Notes under the pieces: model-generated
What the model was told of the DNA's origin: nothing
Seen by the model: the letters and a program-made list of their open reading frames with translations, nothing else
Databases searched by the model: none
Translations under genes and position numbers: made by a program
NCBI GenBank assembly: GCA_019137255.1
Contig: WPDH01000123.1
Coordinates: 248,001-312,000, forward strand
Origin: Corinectria fuckeliana
Taxonomy: Eukaryota > Ascomycota > Sordariomycetes > Hypocreales > Nectriaceae
Direction: 5' to 3'
DNA length: 64,000 nt
Shown here: positions 1 to 12,613 of the stretch, one piece after another
How positions within the stretch are numbered: the stretch's first letter is position 1
Layout: every line of letters begins with the position of its first letter

Positions 1-3000
1 AAGGGAAAGGAAAATTCTCGATAGATCGCAATCGTAGGACCCCTGCTGCTTTTGGGGCCGAGACAGGGCTCAGACCTTTTTCTCCCTCTCTCTCCTTGCG
101 GCTGGGCTTGCTGCTGTTTTCCCCGCGGTTTCATATTTCTGGACGCCGAGGGCTTGTGGCATTCAGCACCATCACAGAGACAGTTAGTTAGGCAGGCTTC
201 CTGTTCAGCACGCCCAGCATACGCACACGGACTTGGGAATGATACATCAAATACGAATACAATCCCTCGAGCCTAGACTGTATTTTCGGCTATATGCTTC
301 AGGCTGGCTTGCTGCGAGGGATGCGGATAGGTCACCGCTGTGACAGTCTCTACTCGGCGTATAGTCCATTTCCACGACTGTGAATGGTGGGCTGCAGGGT
401 AAATTGGCTTGGATATGTATCTACTCCGTAACTACTCGGATATCAGATCAATGTTGGACATTTGTCTCAGACGGATGCACCTGAAAGTAGGTACATATGT
501 ACACTCCCTCCCGCACCCACCGTTTTTCCGCGATCTTATCCGTCCCGCGCCGCCGGCTCGCCGAGTCGCATCGCATCGCAGCGGTCAGTGAAAACCGCAG
601 CCTCTGGTTGGCCAGAAGGGGAGAGGGGGTGAGTCAGATCGTTTTTTCTCTGCACCGCCATTTGCCTGGGAGGAGAAGGATGGGGGGGTGTGCATGGAGC
701 GGGAGGGCGCTGCTTCCGCATTCGGATCCAAATCGAGTAGCCACCGTTTCGCCGTCTCCGGTCCAGTCGCTTTGGCGGCTTTACCGACTTACCTCAGCGT
801 CGGTAGTGTGTGTGCTCGCTGGGGAATGGGAAAACGAAATGAGTGGAATGAATGGACGGAAACGACAGATAAGCTGCGTTCCTTCGTCTGTAACGTCTCT
901 ACGAACAATCGTGGTAGTCAGGAAGCTAGGTCTATCTATTCGAGATGAGGACGCAACAAGCAGGTAGGCAGTCGGCAGGCTAGTATTCGTATCGGTATGT
1001 GTATATCAATAACGGCTGAATAAGACGGATTCATCCAGACGTTGGTAACGTTGTTTTTTGTTTTTTTTTGTTCAACGTACCTAACCGCATCCGCGTCCGT
1101 CTACGGCCATCCCTCGGGCACCCTCCGTCGCAACGTCCGCATTCTGCCATCTCCGTGGCATTCCCCTCCCACGACGGCCCTGAGTAATCCATCCTCACCC
1201 AACATCAGCATCATCCTCGTCAGCATCACCAATCCCGACATTTCCGGGTCGTCGCCATAGCCCTTTCGCGTTGCGGCCGTATGTCGGACTCTGACGTCGA
1301 TGACGGAGGTGTGGCAGCGCGCAGCCACGTTTTTCGTGTCTTGTGTGTGGACGGGTTGAGTGGGTGGGTGGCAGGTCTCTTGGCCAACTTACACGGGCGA
1401 TTTCTAATGAGCCGCCTTGTGGTAAATAAGATGTGAATTCGTACTCACACGCGCAAACACACGGGATTTCAGCTGCCTTGGTCGGTCCGAGGCTGGCCGG
1501 TTCGGCTGCTCATCGACACGCATTGGTTCATCGTGTTGCCCTTGTTTGCCTACGTATACGAAAGGCCGCCCGGACCTGATTGCTTGCTTGCTTGGCTGCG
1601 TGCGCAAACAATAGCAAATACGAATAGGCCCAGGCACAGCTGAAAACTACCTACTACGTACATACTCCAACTGAGCCATGCAGCTCGCCAGCGTTTGTCC
1701 GCCCGCCATCCCGTGCCAATCGCACCGAGGCGCGTCGTCGGGCCCTGTCGGTCCGCGTGTGCGTGGCCCATTGTCCCGGGCTGGATTCATCGCGGCACGA
1801 AATGGATGGCTTGGGCCCTTGTATCACTGTATTTCTCCGTTATCTGACCGCCCCTTGACCGAATTGCCGTCTTGGGAAGCTGGGAGCTAGCTCGGTCGCG
1901 CTCCAGCCGGCGGAGCTCCGGACTTCCATTCCAGTGACCCGAGGGAGCGAAAGCGTCGTCGTGAGGGGGACAAGGATTGGGATTGACAGGAGCAACACAC
2001 GCCCCCCCCCCCCCTTCTCTTCGGTCCTTTGGGGTCTGAAGCCCTGTCAGGGTCCCTTTGACAGCAGCCCACAGCCTCAAGCCTCAGGGTCCCTGAGCTC
2101 TGGGACTCCCAGCCAGCCTCCAGGAAGATGGAACTCACTCCCCACAAAACGAGCTCCACCGAAGGCGTGCTTCCCCCGGACCCGAGCCGACGGTTCTCCC
2201 CAAGCCAGTTGTTATCCCGAGTTGCCTCCTTGGGCCGTGTGGAACGAAATGGAAGCCCTGCCAGAAAAACCATTCATCCCAGGCTGCTGGATTTCTTCCA
2301 ATCTCCCTTCACCCCCCCCCTCCCCCAGGCACCAAGCTCGCGCCCCCTTTGCCCCGGCATCACCACGGCGCAGGGTCCTTTCGCACTAGAAGAACTAGAA
2401 AGAAATCAGAGTTTTCTTGGTAGCAGCCCGGAAGCCATCCCCCGTTCTCGCGGCCAACTCCCACGCTGCCGGTCGGCAAACGTTCGGAACTCTGGGGAAG
2501 GCCTCCCCTAGCTCCCCGTTTCCCACGTGTTGGACCGAACGGGGGTCGCCCAGGCGGGTTGGCAAGTTGCAAGTGCTGCCGGTTGCGCTAGAGGCTTTCC
2601 CCCATTGGCGAAAGGGTCGAGGCGCAACATAACTTACTATACGGTACATAGCACATCTCCGAGACACACCCGGGGGGGCCCTCCGCTCACCGCACGGTAC
2701 ATTTCACTCACCGGCCGGGGAAGCAGCGGGGGCTAGAAGGGGTAGGTTGGCCCGGCGAAGTTCCAGAAGGCCATGGGCTCGGATGGCGGGGACGCGACTC
2801 TGCCATTGTGACATTGCATTGATCGCCAGAGCATCAAGAGGGGGAGGAGGGGTCTGGAAGCTGATCATTCGCGCTTCACCGCAGGATGAGAAACGCGCCA
2901 CAAGGTGAAGAAGGTCCATAGAGTGAGAGACGAGTCTCAGAGATTGAGAAAACACGGGGTACATATGCATGAGACATGCATGCACACACAAGCTCTGAGT

Positions 3001-6000
3001 CGCGGCCGTGCCCTTTGGCCACTAACTTACATACATACATAGTACTATCTAAGCTACTATCTACCTACGTACGCAACCGCATGAGTGTCACTGTGCCCTG
3101 CTTTTGGCCCAGCTCTTTTACCATTACTGGTCAGCCATGTCTCGGCCGGTGTGCCTACCGGAGGATGATCCGCGTGTTTTGTTGTTTGTTTGCTTGCTTG
3201 CTTGCTTACGTGCTGCCGTTGTCGCGGTCGATCAGCTAGTCCCCTCCAGCGGGATGCCGCCGATCTGGTCTGGACGGTCTCGAGGCGGGAATCGGTCACA
3301 ATTCAGAAATGATTGATTGATTGATTGCCCCGAGTTGCCCGAGTCGTCGAGTCTCGAACCAACCAGCCAGCCAGCCAACCAACCGTCTTGTCACCTCTCC
3401 CCATGACCACCGCAAAGTTGTTTGGCGCGGCTGCTTGCTGCTATCACTCGGCCGTGAAACTCACCGTCCGCCCCCATGCTGCTGGCCGAGTTCCAGGAAT
3501 AGCAGCGTATGGCATCGCAAAGCGCAGGGGGGTGGGGGTGGGTCAAGCGCAATCGCGAGCGTATCGTTGCTCCCCGTTGCCCGTCGTCACGGCTGCGGAG
3601 GGATGGACTCTAATGATTAAGTATCGGATTGGCTCTGCTGCCAGGTACAACAGCGATCCTCCTTTCAGCGCGTGCTCTGCTGCGTGGGCTGGGGCCGTCT
3701 GTTTGGTCGACCGTAGCCGATCGCTTCTGTCCACGGGGGGGCTTGCGAGGGCATCCTCAGCCACACGGGACTTTGTGTGTCTGGCCAGCCTTGCTCTACG
3801 AATGCATAGTGCCTAGATGCCTACGTAGGCTTGATCCCCCGCAGGCGCCCAACAGAAATGCGCCAGCAGAGACAGATGTCGTCGGTGCCATCCGTGGAAT
3901 CGTCCACCGGTCGGTCGCCAGACCGGCTTGTTGCAACCAGCGGACTTCCTCGGGAGCACACTTTTGGGTCGGCCGGTTCGCTTCTGCTACAACAACGAGT
4001 CCGGTGTGATTGGCATGGCGCGGAAGACGGGAAGGATGGTGGTTGCAGACGGATGATGGGATTACTATGTAGATGCTGTGTCGTCGTTTCTTGCGGAAGA
4101 CACGGCCAGGGCTGCTCGGACGGGATGGAGTCACCGCGGATGCGCCGTGCTCCGAGTCATCCTGCTTGGTCAACCCGTGCACAAGGAAAACACGAAATAC
4201 AGTCAGTATCCGTACTATGTAATCACGGTCGTATTGATGAGGCATACGAATCCAGACACAGGAGTCATCACGGTCACGGCAGTCATGTCAGTCAGTCAGC
4301 CATCGGTTGGTACTAGGTACGTACTCATCAGCAAACAGCCTCGGTCATCCATCATTCTCACTCTTACTCTCTCACTTCTCCCACTTGACACGTCCGGCTG
4401 CCTCTAGTGTGTACCTTGTGTCTAGCTCTATCCCACCCATCCATCCCATCTCATCTCATCTCATCGCAACTGTATGTACATGTACTTCGTACGGTCATTA
4501 TGCCATCTCCGCCGCCGGCCACCCCCCAAAACTAACTCGCGCGTGGGGGGGGGGGGGTCCGTCCCCGTGGGATGATGCACGCAGCAAGCACTCAAAGCAG
4601 CAGCAGCAGCACGCACTCCAGAAGCAAAGCCGTTTGCCGTCCTCGGAGGGCCTAGGTTACAGGCGATGTCCTCAACCCCCTATCAAGCGCATCAAGCAAG
4701 CTGAAGCGCAAGCACTAAACTCTATGACGAGGACGGCGCAACTGCGAGCTCGGGCTGGGGCTGAAGCAAGTCTAGATGTGTACATGATGCATCACATCAT
4801 ACATCATACATAGCGTGTAGCACGGGAGTAGACCCCCTCCCCTGCTTCAGTTTGCCCTGGCTGCCCGATCATCTCGCATCGCTGGAGACCACCTGTCGGA
4901 TGCCATCCCAAGCGACAGAAACCCCCCGGTCCTGCCTAAAGTGCCCCCTAGAGTACCCCCCCCCACGCCGCGCATCCGTGTCCGCGTCCGCGTCCGCGAT
5001 GCCGGATTGCCTTCTCTCCTCTCTTCTCTCCTCCCATCTCTATCGTCCACTTGCCTAGCTCTCTGCTGTGCGATGACCGGGGAGGGGGGCGGGCGGCCGG
5101 GAGTCCCTAGTGCCCGCTGCTAAACCCGCAGATCCGGGCTTCCCGCTACGGCCAGGACCGCTGAGAGCTCTCCACTCGCCAATTTACCGTGACCGAGTCG
5201 TGGGAATCCCTTATTTCGTTTACGGTTCCAGCTGAGATGATAAGGGGGAGTGGGTGAATGGACCGACCGACCTACGCCTGCACCACGTAGCAACTAACTA
5301 CCTGCCTACCTGCCTACCGACCTAGTCTAAGTAACTAGATTTAGTACCAGTAGTTGTCTCTTTAGGGAGAGAATGGAAGTTTACTAAGGAACACCAGGGC
5401 GTAGACTACGTGCGTGCGTGGCTGGTGGTGAGTTTCCACGCAAGTCCAACATCTCTCTGGTGTAATTAACGGATGCTTCTCCGCGTACAACAGCGGACAG
5501 CGATCCCCTAGCCACAGAGGGGTCAAGGAGATCTGATGCTATTCCCACGCTCTAGCAGTTGTGACCATGTCGCCTGCGTCCCCTTTACATAGTATCCTCA
5601 CCGACATCGGTTGTGCACACACTACAACACTGCATGCACACTGCACACCCTCTTCTGGTGCCCATCACCGCCTCGACTATCTTTCACCACTTACACGGTG
5701 CTTCGTAGTCCACCGACCGGCGACCCGCATACCGCCTTTTCTTTTCTCCCTCCCAACAAAGCCGCCCGCCACACGGAGGTTTTTTTTCTTTGGCCATCGT
5801 GTTTCACTTGACGAGACGAACATGCTGGCTGCCGTGCTGTTTGTGGTTTTAGGCTCTATCGTGTAATTTGAACTGCGCTGGCCCTTTTCGCTTGCCCTGC
5901 GTCGATACCCTACATTGTGCTAGGGCGCTGTCATGCATGCCCAAACTAGCAGGGCTGTAGAGTGCAGATAGCTGTGTATGGCGAGAATTCTGTCACAACT

Positions 6001-6664
6001 CAGATGCGTCGTGCTTTTAATTTCGAGGCGTTGTCCCAACTGTTGTCTTGTGCGGTGAGGCCAGAACGTGGCTGTTTGTTCCCCCGCCTAGCATCATGTT
6101 CGGTGAGTTGTCCGTGTGGTTTCGACGGTGCTGTTGCTGCAAGGGCGGCCAAAGTGACCCATGTCAGTTCGGAAAGTTGAGGAGAGAGACAGCACAGCAA
6201 ATCGAGACGTGTGCTCTAATATTGGTAGACTTGTAAGACTATTGCGTGATCGGGTAGAAGCATCAAACGACAAGCCAACAGGCCTATCCACCCATCTGTG
6301 GTCGATGATGGTTCATGTCGCATGCCGTTTTGTGCTGGGCTTGTATTTCGAAAAGAATAGTCCTTGGAATGTTACTGTTATCTACGTCAGTGTTCATTTC
6401 GTAGACTATAGTTCTATATTTGAGCTCTCCATGAGCGTTGGGGGTTCCGACGTGGGTTCTTGGTGTAACTCGTCGTAGTATTACATGGGAATCTACAATG
6501 TCATGGCCTATTTAGACACTGTGGTATGCTATTTAGTGGCTACCATACAATAATCCATCCCTCGATGCCCCTCGATGAGGGAACTTAGTCTGTTGCATCT
6601 ACTGTGTTGTTTCATCAAGCTTTGCATCGTGCCTTATTGACCCCTCTACCTTTTGCGCTCCGAT
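1..6664. other. Gene-poor left block
   Basis: No reading frame here looks like a real protein. The open frames lie in all phases and are made of low-complexity, GC-driven sequence. The block holds short homopolymers (a C run near 2001, a G run near 4547), several tetranucleotide microsatellites at 3.0-3.4 kb and a CTACCTGC-type tract near 5290. It could be the long upstream region of a regulatory gene beyond the left edge, but nothing in it proves that. Confidence 0.5.
3028..3384. repeat. Cluster of four tetranucleotide microsatellites
   Basis: Four different short tandem repeats lie within about 360 bases: TACA units at 3028-3042, TTGT/TTGC units at 3184-3207, GATT units at 3311-3327 and CCAG/CCAA units at 3357-3384. 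No gene surrounds them. Confidence 0.8.
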
Positions 6665-7024
6665 CTAACATTTTCCAACCGGTACAAAACTTTCCCGGCC
6701 CATGACTCTTCTATGGATGCCTCGATGCCTCCTTAGCTGGCCATCCGGACTAGCTCCCACGTAGCCCAGCAGCTCTTCGAGCCACACTGACCTTATGTCA
6801 TCCTGTATTGCCTCGAAGAACATGCGCTCGTCGTCTGATTCAGCGTTCTCCTTACTGGAAAGCTCGTCCAGCAGTGTCTCCTCTTGCTTGATGAAGTCGA
6901 TGTCATCGTCGTGAATAGCTCTGCCCTTAAGCAGCAGGTAGCAGCCGAAGAGGGCTAGATTTACCCTCTGCATCTTGCTGAGGGTGCCTCGGCGGCTTGA
7001 TTGAAAGCCACCTAGGTACAGCAA
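6665..7024 (-). pseudogene. Possible remnant of a protein gene
   Basis: A 119-codon frame, unlike its neighbours, has a balanced, protein-like composition with an acidic helical stretch (IKQEETLLDELSSKENAES) and a WLEELLGYVGA segment. Extending upstream in the same frame gives more protein-like sequence (HALDDGAIKACDYK) interrupted by one TAG codon at about 7045. TAG can arise from CAG by the C-to-T change that RIP causes, and the frame lies next to an AT-rich island. I do not recognise a family. It may be a decayed gene or transposon piece, or a chance frame. Confidence 0.3.
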
Positions 7025-7204
7025 TCCGGCTTTTCGAAGCTGCTACTTGTAATCACATGCCTTTATCGCACCATCGTCGAGAGCGTGGCGTTTGTGTATG
7101 CACCGTGGCTGGGGCTCTTTGCCTGGATGGCATAGCGGGTGATTCACATCGTGGTCATGTTGCTTTTCGGGTTTGTGTTGAAGATGGTGTTAAAGGAAGC
7201 TAGC

Positions 7205-7500
7205 CTGGCTCGTTAGCTTGGAGAGAGATGGCTAGGCTTTTATATTATATTAGCTAGATAAGCTTTTAGAAGCTATCAAGGTCAGAGAGAGAAGTCTATT
7301 ATAAAGTTTTATCTTAAGATTGATGCTTTACAAATTAGGTTACTTATTGGGAAACAGATACTGTGTTTTATGGTACTGGGTATGGTACCTTAAAGGAGTT
7401 TTTTTATTGTATGTTATTTACTGTATTGCTTCTTTTATCTAAGAAGATATTAAGGAAGGCTCATTTAAAACCAAATAATAATACAATCATCCATATGGTA
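7205..7500. repeat. AT-rich, TpA-rich island (possible RIP relic)
   Basis: Base composition drops sharply to mostly A/T, with many TA steps (for example TATATTATATTAGCTAGATA), between stretches of ordinary GC content. In filamentous ascomycetes such islands are usually repeats mutated by RIP. No terminal repeats or transposase frame are visible, so the original element cannot be named. Confidence 0.5.
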
Positions 7501-8661
7501 TTGAAATCGTCACGCCGAATTGTACAGACTCTCGCAACAGCCAAGACGACTTGTTTCCGCTGAGCTTGCCCATAACTCCAAGATGGTGTGAGAGCAGATT
7601 CGAGGAATGAAACAGCGACGCAACAGCTAAATAAATACGAGACTCTAGTCATGAGCGACTAAACTAAAGTTGTCAAGCAATTGAGAACCAAGCTATAGCC
7701 GGTTCTAGAAAATCGAGTGGGAAAGTCTTTGAGTGGGTTGGATCTTTGATACAAAACGAGCCAGAAAAACGATCACAACATGAACAAGTGCTCGCTCCGC
7801 AAAATCCTGTTCCGAATGTCATAAGATTATACCGCGCTACACGGAAATATATCGAACGCTTTATCGTGTGATATCCAACGATGTTGCATGCAATGCTTGA
7901 GCTCCGTCAGCAGTCGGCATTCTGTTGGAGCTTTTTTATTGTCGTCCAAAGTTGAGACGACCTCTGGATATAATGGGTTTCGGAGGCGAAGAGCGTCACC
8001 AGTGCCTTACATGGAGATATGTCAGGCTTCCCCTTGATTTTCAAGAGCTTACAGTCCTCTTTCTCTGATCACAGTTTCGTTCCGGTAGGTTCGTAGTATT
8101 GAGCTCGAGTTTTGAGGCTCAGCTCTAGGGTAAGTGAAGGTGTATTGTTCACATTCTGCGTCAAAGTCTATCGTAGAATATCAATTGGTCTGGAAACAAT
8201 AGAGATCCCGGCCCCTTGGTAGAATACCGTGACTCCTCACCTCACCATGTCCTTTCGCAGGTCGTTATGTGGCGATTTATCTCTTCGCATTGTGATGTTC
8301 TTCTGTAATTCCCAAGACCACAGGGAATGAAGGCGGAGTTACTGAGGAAGGATTAATACCAAACTCAACCCGATGGACAACAGTGGCCGTAAATACATAG
8401 TGCTAACCCTTCTGCAACATGTGTAGTCGACCATGTACGCCAGTTGCATAGATCTCTACATATCTGGCCATGTATATAATACCTCGAATAAAGAGCGCTG
8501 CGAACCTGTGTCTCTCAGCTTAAAAATAAGAAATACAGTGATCCAGTGTATGCCAGAAGATCGAGTAGCGCCAAACTCCTCAAACACCTGACCCATGATG
8601 AGGACAACAAAACCCATTGAAGGCCAACGACAAGTACCACATCCTCCACTGCCGCCTTGCT
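7501..8661. other. Intergenic, moderately AT-rich
   Basis: No coding frame was recognised. The right end, about 8.5-8.66 kb, is probably the 3' untranslated region of the minus-strand VPS24 gene. Confidence 0.5.
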
Positions 8662-9425
8662 CTAGCTCCGTAGAGCCTCTAATCGGTTCCGCATCTGGTC
8701 CATCATAGCCTCGGCGTCCTCTTCCTCCTCTTCCTCCTCGTCCACCTTCTTCTGCGGCTCTGTGATGGGAACAGTAGGAAGCTTGGGCTCCTTGCGGTCC
8801 TTGAGGATCTCGCCCAGCACCTTGTCCACCTCACCCTCACCCTCCTCGTCTTCCTCGAGCATGTCCACATCGGCGGGTAGGGACTCGTCCACCATCTCCT
8901 CGATGATTCCGGCCTTCATCAGCTCGACGCTGAGCTGCTGCATGGTGCCGGCCAGCTCCGGCAGGCGGATGAGCGAGTTGACGTCCTTCATGATGCCGAC
9001 GCTGGCGCGGATAGAGCCTTCAATCTTGCGCACGGCAAAGGCCTCGTTAACCTGCATCTGGACCGAGTTCAGCTGGGCCTTGGAGGTGATGAGGCGGGCC
9101 GAGGTGCGGCGGGTGCGGATGAGCTCGCGGGCGAAGAGGCGGATCTCCTGCTGGGCCTGCTTCGCGCGGGACGGGTCGCGCTGGGCGCGGCGGTCGGCCT
9201 GCAGAATCAGGTTCTTGGTCTTGGCCTCGACCTGCTTGACGGCGACGATGTCGCGGTCGAGCTTGCGTATATTGGATCGGACGAGGGCATTGCACTTTCG
9301 CACCTGAGTTGGCGGTGTCAGCTAAGGTCACGCCACAGAGGGGGACAGATGGATGGCGGGAGCATTCGCGAGCGTACCTGAGCCTGAGGATCCGGCTTCG
9401 CGAATAGTGACTTGAACGTTTCCAT
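8662..9425 (-). CDS. VPS24: ESCRT-III subunit Vps24 (CHMP3-like)
   Basis: ESCRT-III filament subunit that acts at endosomes in multivesicular body formation. Two exons, 9378-9425 and 8662-9303, are separated by a 74-nt intron; the join gives METFKSLFAKPDPQAQ followed by VRKCNALVR, 229 residues in all. Typical of the Snf7 superfamily are the basic helical N-terminal half, the conserved SVELMKAGIIEEM segment (residues about 145-158), an acidic linker, and a C-terminal MIT-interacting motif ending in MRNRLEALRS. The NSLIRLPEL and LMKAGIIEEM blocks and the WGPDP/FAKPDP-type N-terminus match Vps24 better than Vps2 (family knowledge). A 213-codon frame starting with GTG at 9303 is just exon 2. The upstream ATG at 9425 restores the conserved N-terminal helix. 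Confidence 0.88.
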
Positions 9426-10727
9426 GGCGGCCGCTGGGTGAGGGGAGGGAAGAGTGCTGATAACGAGGGATAGCCGGGGGCCGATGACGCAACTGGAGGT
9501 GATGGGAGGCTGGCAGCAATGGCGCACCGAGTTGGTCTAGAGTAAGCGAATGGCTCGCGCGCCTGGGCCTCTGCGTCGGTGGTAATAGGTGCGTATGTTT
9601 GGGGCGGTTGTTGTCGACTCTAGGAGGCCGGATGTCGTTCAAGGCATACCGGCGGGGAGAAGCGAGGAGCCTGGTGTGCAGTAGTGCTGGTGGTGGTGAG
9701 GCTCAAGGACCAAGGCCACACAGCCTCGAGGCTGACGAAAAGGCGGCGGCGGCGGGGCCGATGACCGATGACCGGGTTACGAAAAGGCTACAGGGGTTAC
9801 AGGGCGGTCTGCCCGCTGTAACCTTTGCCGCCGCTGTGCGATTACCGCCAGAGGAGAATAGTGGTCCGGGCGGCCAATAGAACCCCGCCAATACTGGAGG
9901 TGCCCAGTTACCCCGCCATCTGATCAGGCTGCCGTGGGACATCCTGGAGGCGCTTAACAGTACCTACGGTACTAGTAGGCTCCTTGGCTCCTTGACAGTG
10001 CGCCCAGGGAGCATGAACCGACCTGCATTCGTAGGGTTATATCCACGCGTTGTTACATGCAGGTGAAGCGATTGAAGAGGAGGCGTGGACGGTGGAAGCA
10101 TCTGGCAACTGCTGGATTTCCTACCTACTAGTAGTAGGTACGCAACTAGCATTACCTTAGGTAGCAGTTACCTACGGAACATTAGGTACTGGGTACTGTA
10201 AGATCAGCTTTCTAGTCGCTTCGGATTCTGGCCATGGTACCTAAGGCCCTATAATTTACAGAGCTCCGGCGCGTAATCCAGGTGGTGGGGGCTGTGCCGC
10301 TCCTTCTGCATCATAGTGCAGTACCTGCAACGCAGTACGCTCAGCCTACGCAGCGCAGGTACCCTGCCATCACCAAGCTCTGCCCCTCCTAGGTGCTAAA
10401 CCGTTCTGTCCGCAAGTTCTTTCCGCATCCTTCTTGGACATTCTACGCCCGCCGCATTGCCCGGGCCTCCAGCGCAAAGTGGCTGCAGCCTCACTAAAAA
10501 AGCCAATACCGACCGAGTACTTGCCTACGTACCTCCGATCAGCTGCCGCCCAAGGTCTACTAGCTAAACCTGCACCTCCACCTCCACCTCCGCCGCCAAA
10601 ACTTGCCAACTCCCATCTTCAACCTCTCAACTCAACAACAAACTCCATCTTGTTGTTTTCCTCTCTCAGTCTCTCTCAAGATACCCTCCGTTGATTTCCT
10701 CCCGCTTTCACCGTCTCATTCTTCAAA
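9426..10727. promoter_or_regulatory. Divergent promoter region of VPS24 and SBA1
   Basis: About 1.3 kb separates the two start codons. It contains a dense group of CCTACCTA/TAGGTAC motifs at 9957-10205 and a pyrimidine-rich leader (about 10560-10720) directly before the SBA1 start. No gene was seen. Confidence 0.55.
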
Positions 10728-11822
10728 ATGGCGACCACTTCTTTCCCCGAAGGTATGTCCTATCTGCGTTTCCCCTCAATCACCACCAACCACCACCAAC
10801 CATCACTTTCCTTCCCATCGAGCTTCCTCTTTTATGTTCTCTCCCTTCCGCCTCCCTCCCCCCCTCTCTGCTTGCCTGACTGCCTCATTCATATCCTTCC
10901 GCTTCCATCGCCCCCCCAACAGTCTCCTGCTTGCTCTCGCTCTCAACACACTCCCCCACAAACAATGGAAATCCTCCCCAAGATCCCTTATGACGTCTCT
11001 CACCTCCGCCTCGCGCGTTTGAAAATTCGTCGCTAACCACTTTTTTTTTCCAACCACCAGTCCTCTGGGCGCAACGATCTTCCCTCGCCGATGCCGAGAA
11101 GAACTTTGTCTACGTGACCATCACCGCCCCCGATGTTCCCAAGGACGACATCAAGCTCGACGTCAAGCCCACCAGCGTCACCTTCACTGGTACTTCCGCC
11201 AGCCTCAAGAAGACATTTCACGTCGAGCTCGAGCTCTATGACGAGATCGATCCCGAGAAGAGCCGCATCAACCACACCGGGAAGAACGTCGAGTTGAAGC
11301 TGCAGAAGAAGCAGCTTAAGGAGGAGTACTGGCCTCGGTTGCTCAAGGAAGCTAAGCGCGTCCACTTCCTCAAGACCGACTTTGACAAGTGGGTCGACGA
11401 GGACGAGCAGAACGAGGCTGCTGATGAGGACTTCTCCCAATTTGGCGGCGCCCCTGGTCCTGGTATGGGTAAGTAGATTCAAACCTCCTTCACTTGTGCC
11501 CCCGCTCAACGCATATTGCTGCGTTGGCTATATCGCGGGGCCGGAGTCAATGCGCAGGAACTCCAGACTAACGCACGAATTAGGCGGCATGCCTGGCATG
11601 GACGGTGGCGACTTTGGCGGCATCGACTTTTCCAAGCTTGCTGGCGCTGGCGGCATGGGCGGCCTGGGCGGCATGCCCGGTATGGAAGGCCTGGGAGGCG
11701 AGGGCGCCGAGGAAGAGGACGACGATGACGAAGAAGATGATGAAGAGATGCCCGCGCTGGAGGGTGTCGATACCGACAAGCCTGCTGCGGCGGCGCCTGC
11801 TGCCTCCGAGAAGAAGGCTTAA
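10728..11822 (+). CDS. SBA1: Hsp90 co-chaperone p23 (Sba1/Wos2)
   Basis: Cytosolic and nuclear co-chaperone that binds the ATP-bound Hsp90 dimer and slows its cycle. Three exons: 10728-10752, 11061-11468 and 11584-11822. Translation gives 223 residues: MATTSFPEV then LWAQRSS, a CS domain (residues about 8-110) with the conserved WPRLLK motif, then a Gly/Met-rich GGMPGM tail and a strongly acidic stretch near the C-terminus. The CS domain and the Gly-rich plus acidic tail match fungal p23. The first exon has only 25 coding bases, and intron 1 is long for this window (308 nt, C-rich, branch CTAAC near 11034); intron 2 is 115 nt. The gene converges on YRA1. Confidence 0.93.
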
Positions 11823-12613
11823 ACGAATTGATGAGAATTGGGACTTCTAGGGCGGTTGGTGTTGTCACCGGTAACCAAGCGAAGGTGGCTAGGCGTTGCG
11901 TCGTCGGATTTTGAACAGATCTCACTCAACGTTACTACCTGTTGCGCTATGGAATAGGAAAATTACATGTTACAAGGAAAAGATATGACCTTACGCGAAC
12001 CTTTCTCTGCCCCTGTGCAAGTACAGTATCCATGTCAATTTGATAGCTGGTCATTTTCCAGTGTTGTGCTGGGCAATTCCCAGCCAAGTAATGCTATTTC
12101 TTGATACGAGACAAACTATATTTGCCTCGTATCACTCCATGTCTGAATGCGCTACTGCAACTTCAATGTTACATGAGTAACTAGGCGACAGAGCCTACAA
12201 CGACGTCCAAATAACAGACTGAGCAGAAATACTGTGATCTGGAACCAATTCGTATTCCATATTTATAGTACAATATTTGTTTGCCACGCACACCCAATCC
12301 CCGTGCAATGTGACGGGCAGTTAAACACAGGAAGAAGCCCGGGCCATCCAAGCCGTGTTTGGAAGCGGCATAGGAGAAGACGAGATCAAAGCTGTAACAA
12401 ATGCAAAACCTGCAGCCCCCGTTCATCCTGACCTCAAGACCTCCCCTCCCGCAGCCTCTGTCCTTTGGGATAAACCCATTCTGACGCAGCAAACAACCAG
12501 TCAGGAAACCAGTGTGCGTCTGTCCTCTTTAACGCCGCCACATATCGAATTGTTTTTGGCATTTATTATTAAAATCTCAACCCTCCATCGGTAAGCCTCT
12601 TCCGTGCAACCTC
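11823..12613. other. Convergent intergenic region
   Basis: This is the 3' side of both SBA1 (+) and YRA1 (-). It is AT-richer than the coding flanks and presumably holds both 3' untranslated regions. No additional gene was recognised. Confidence 0.6.
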
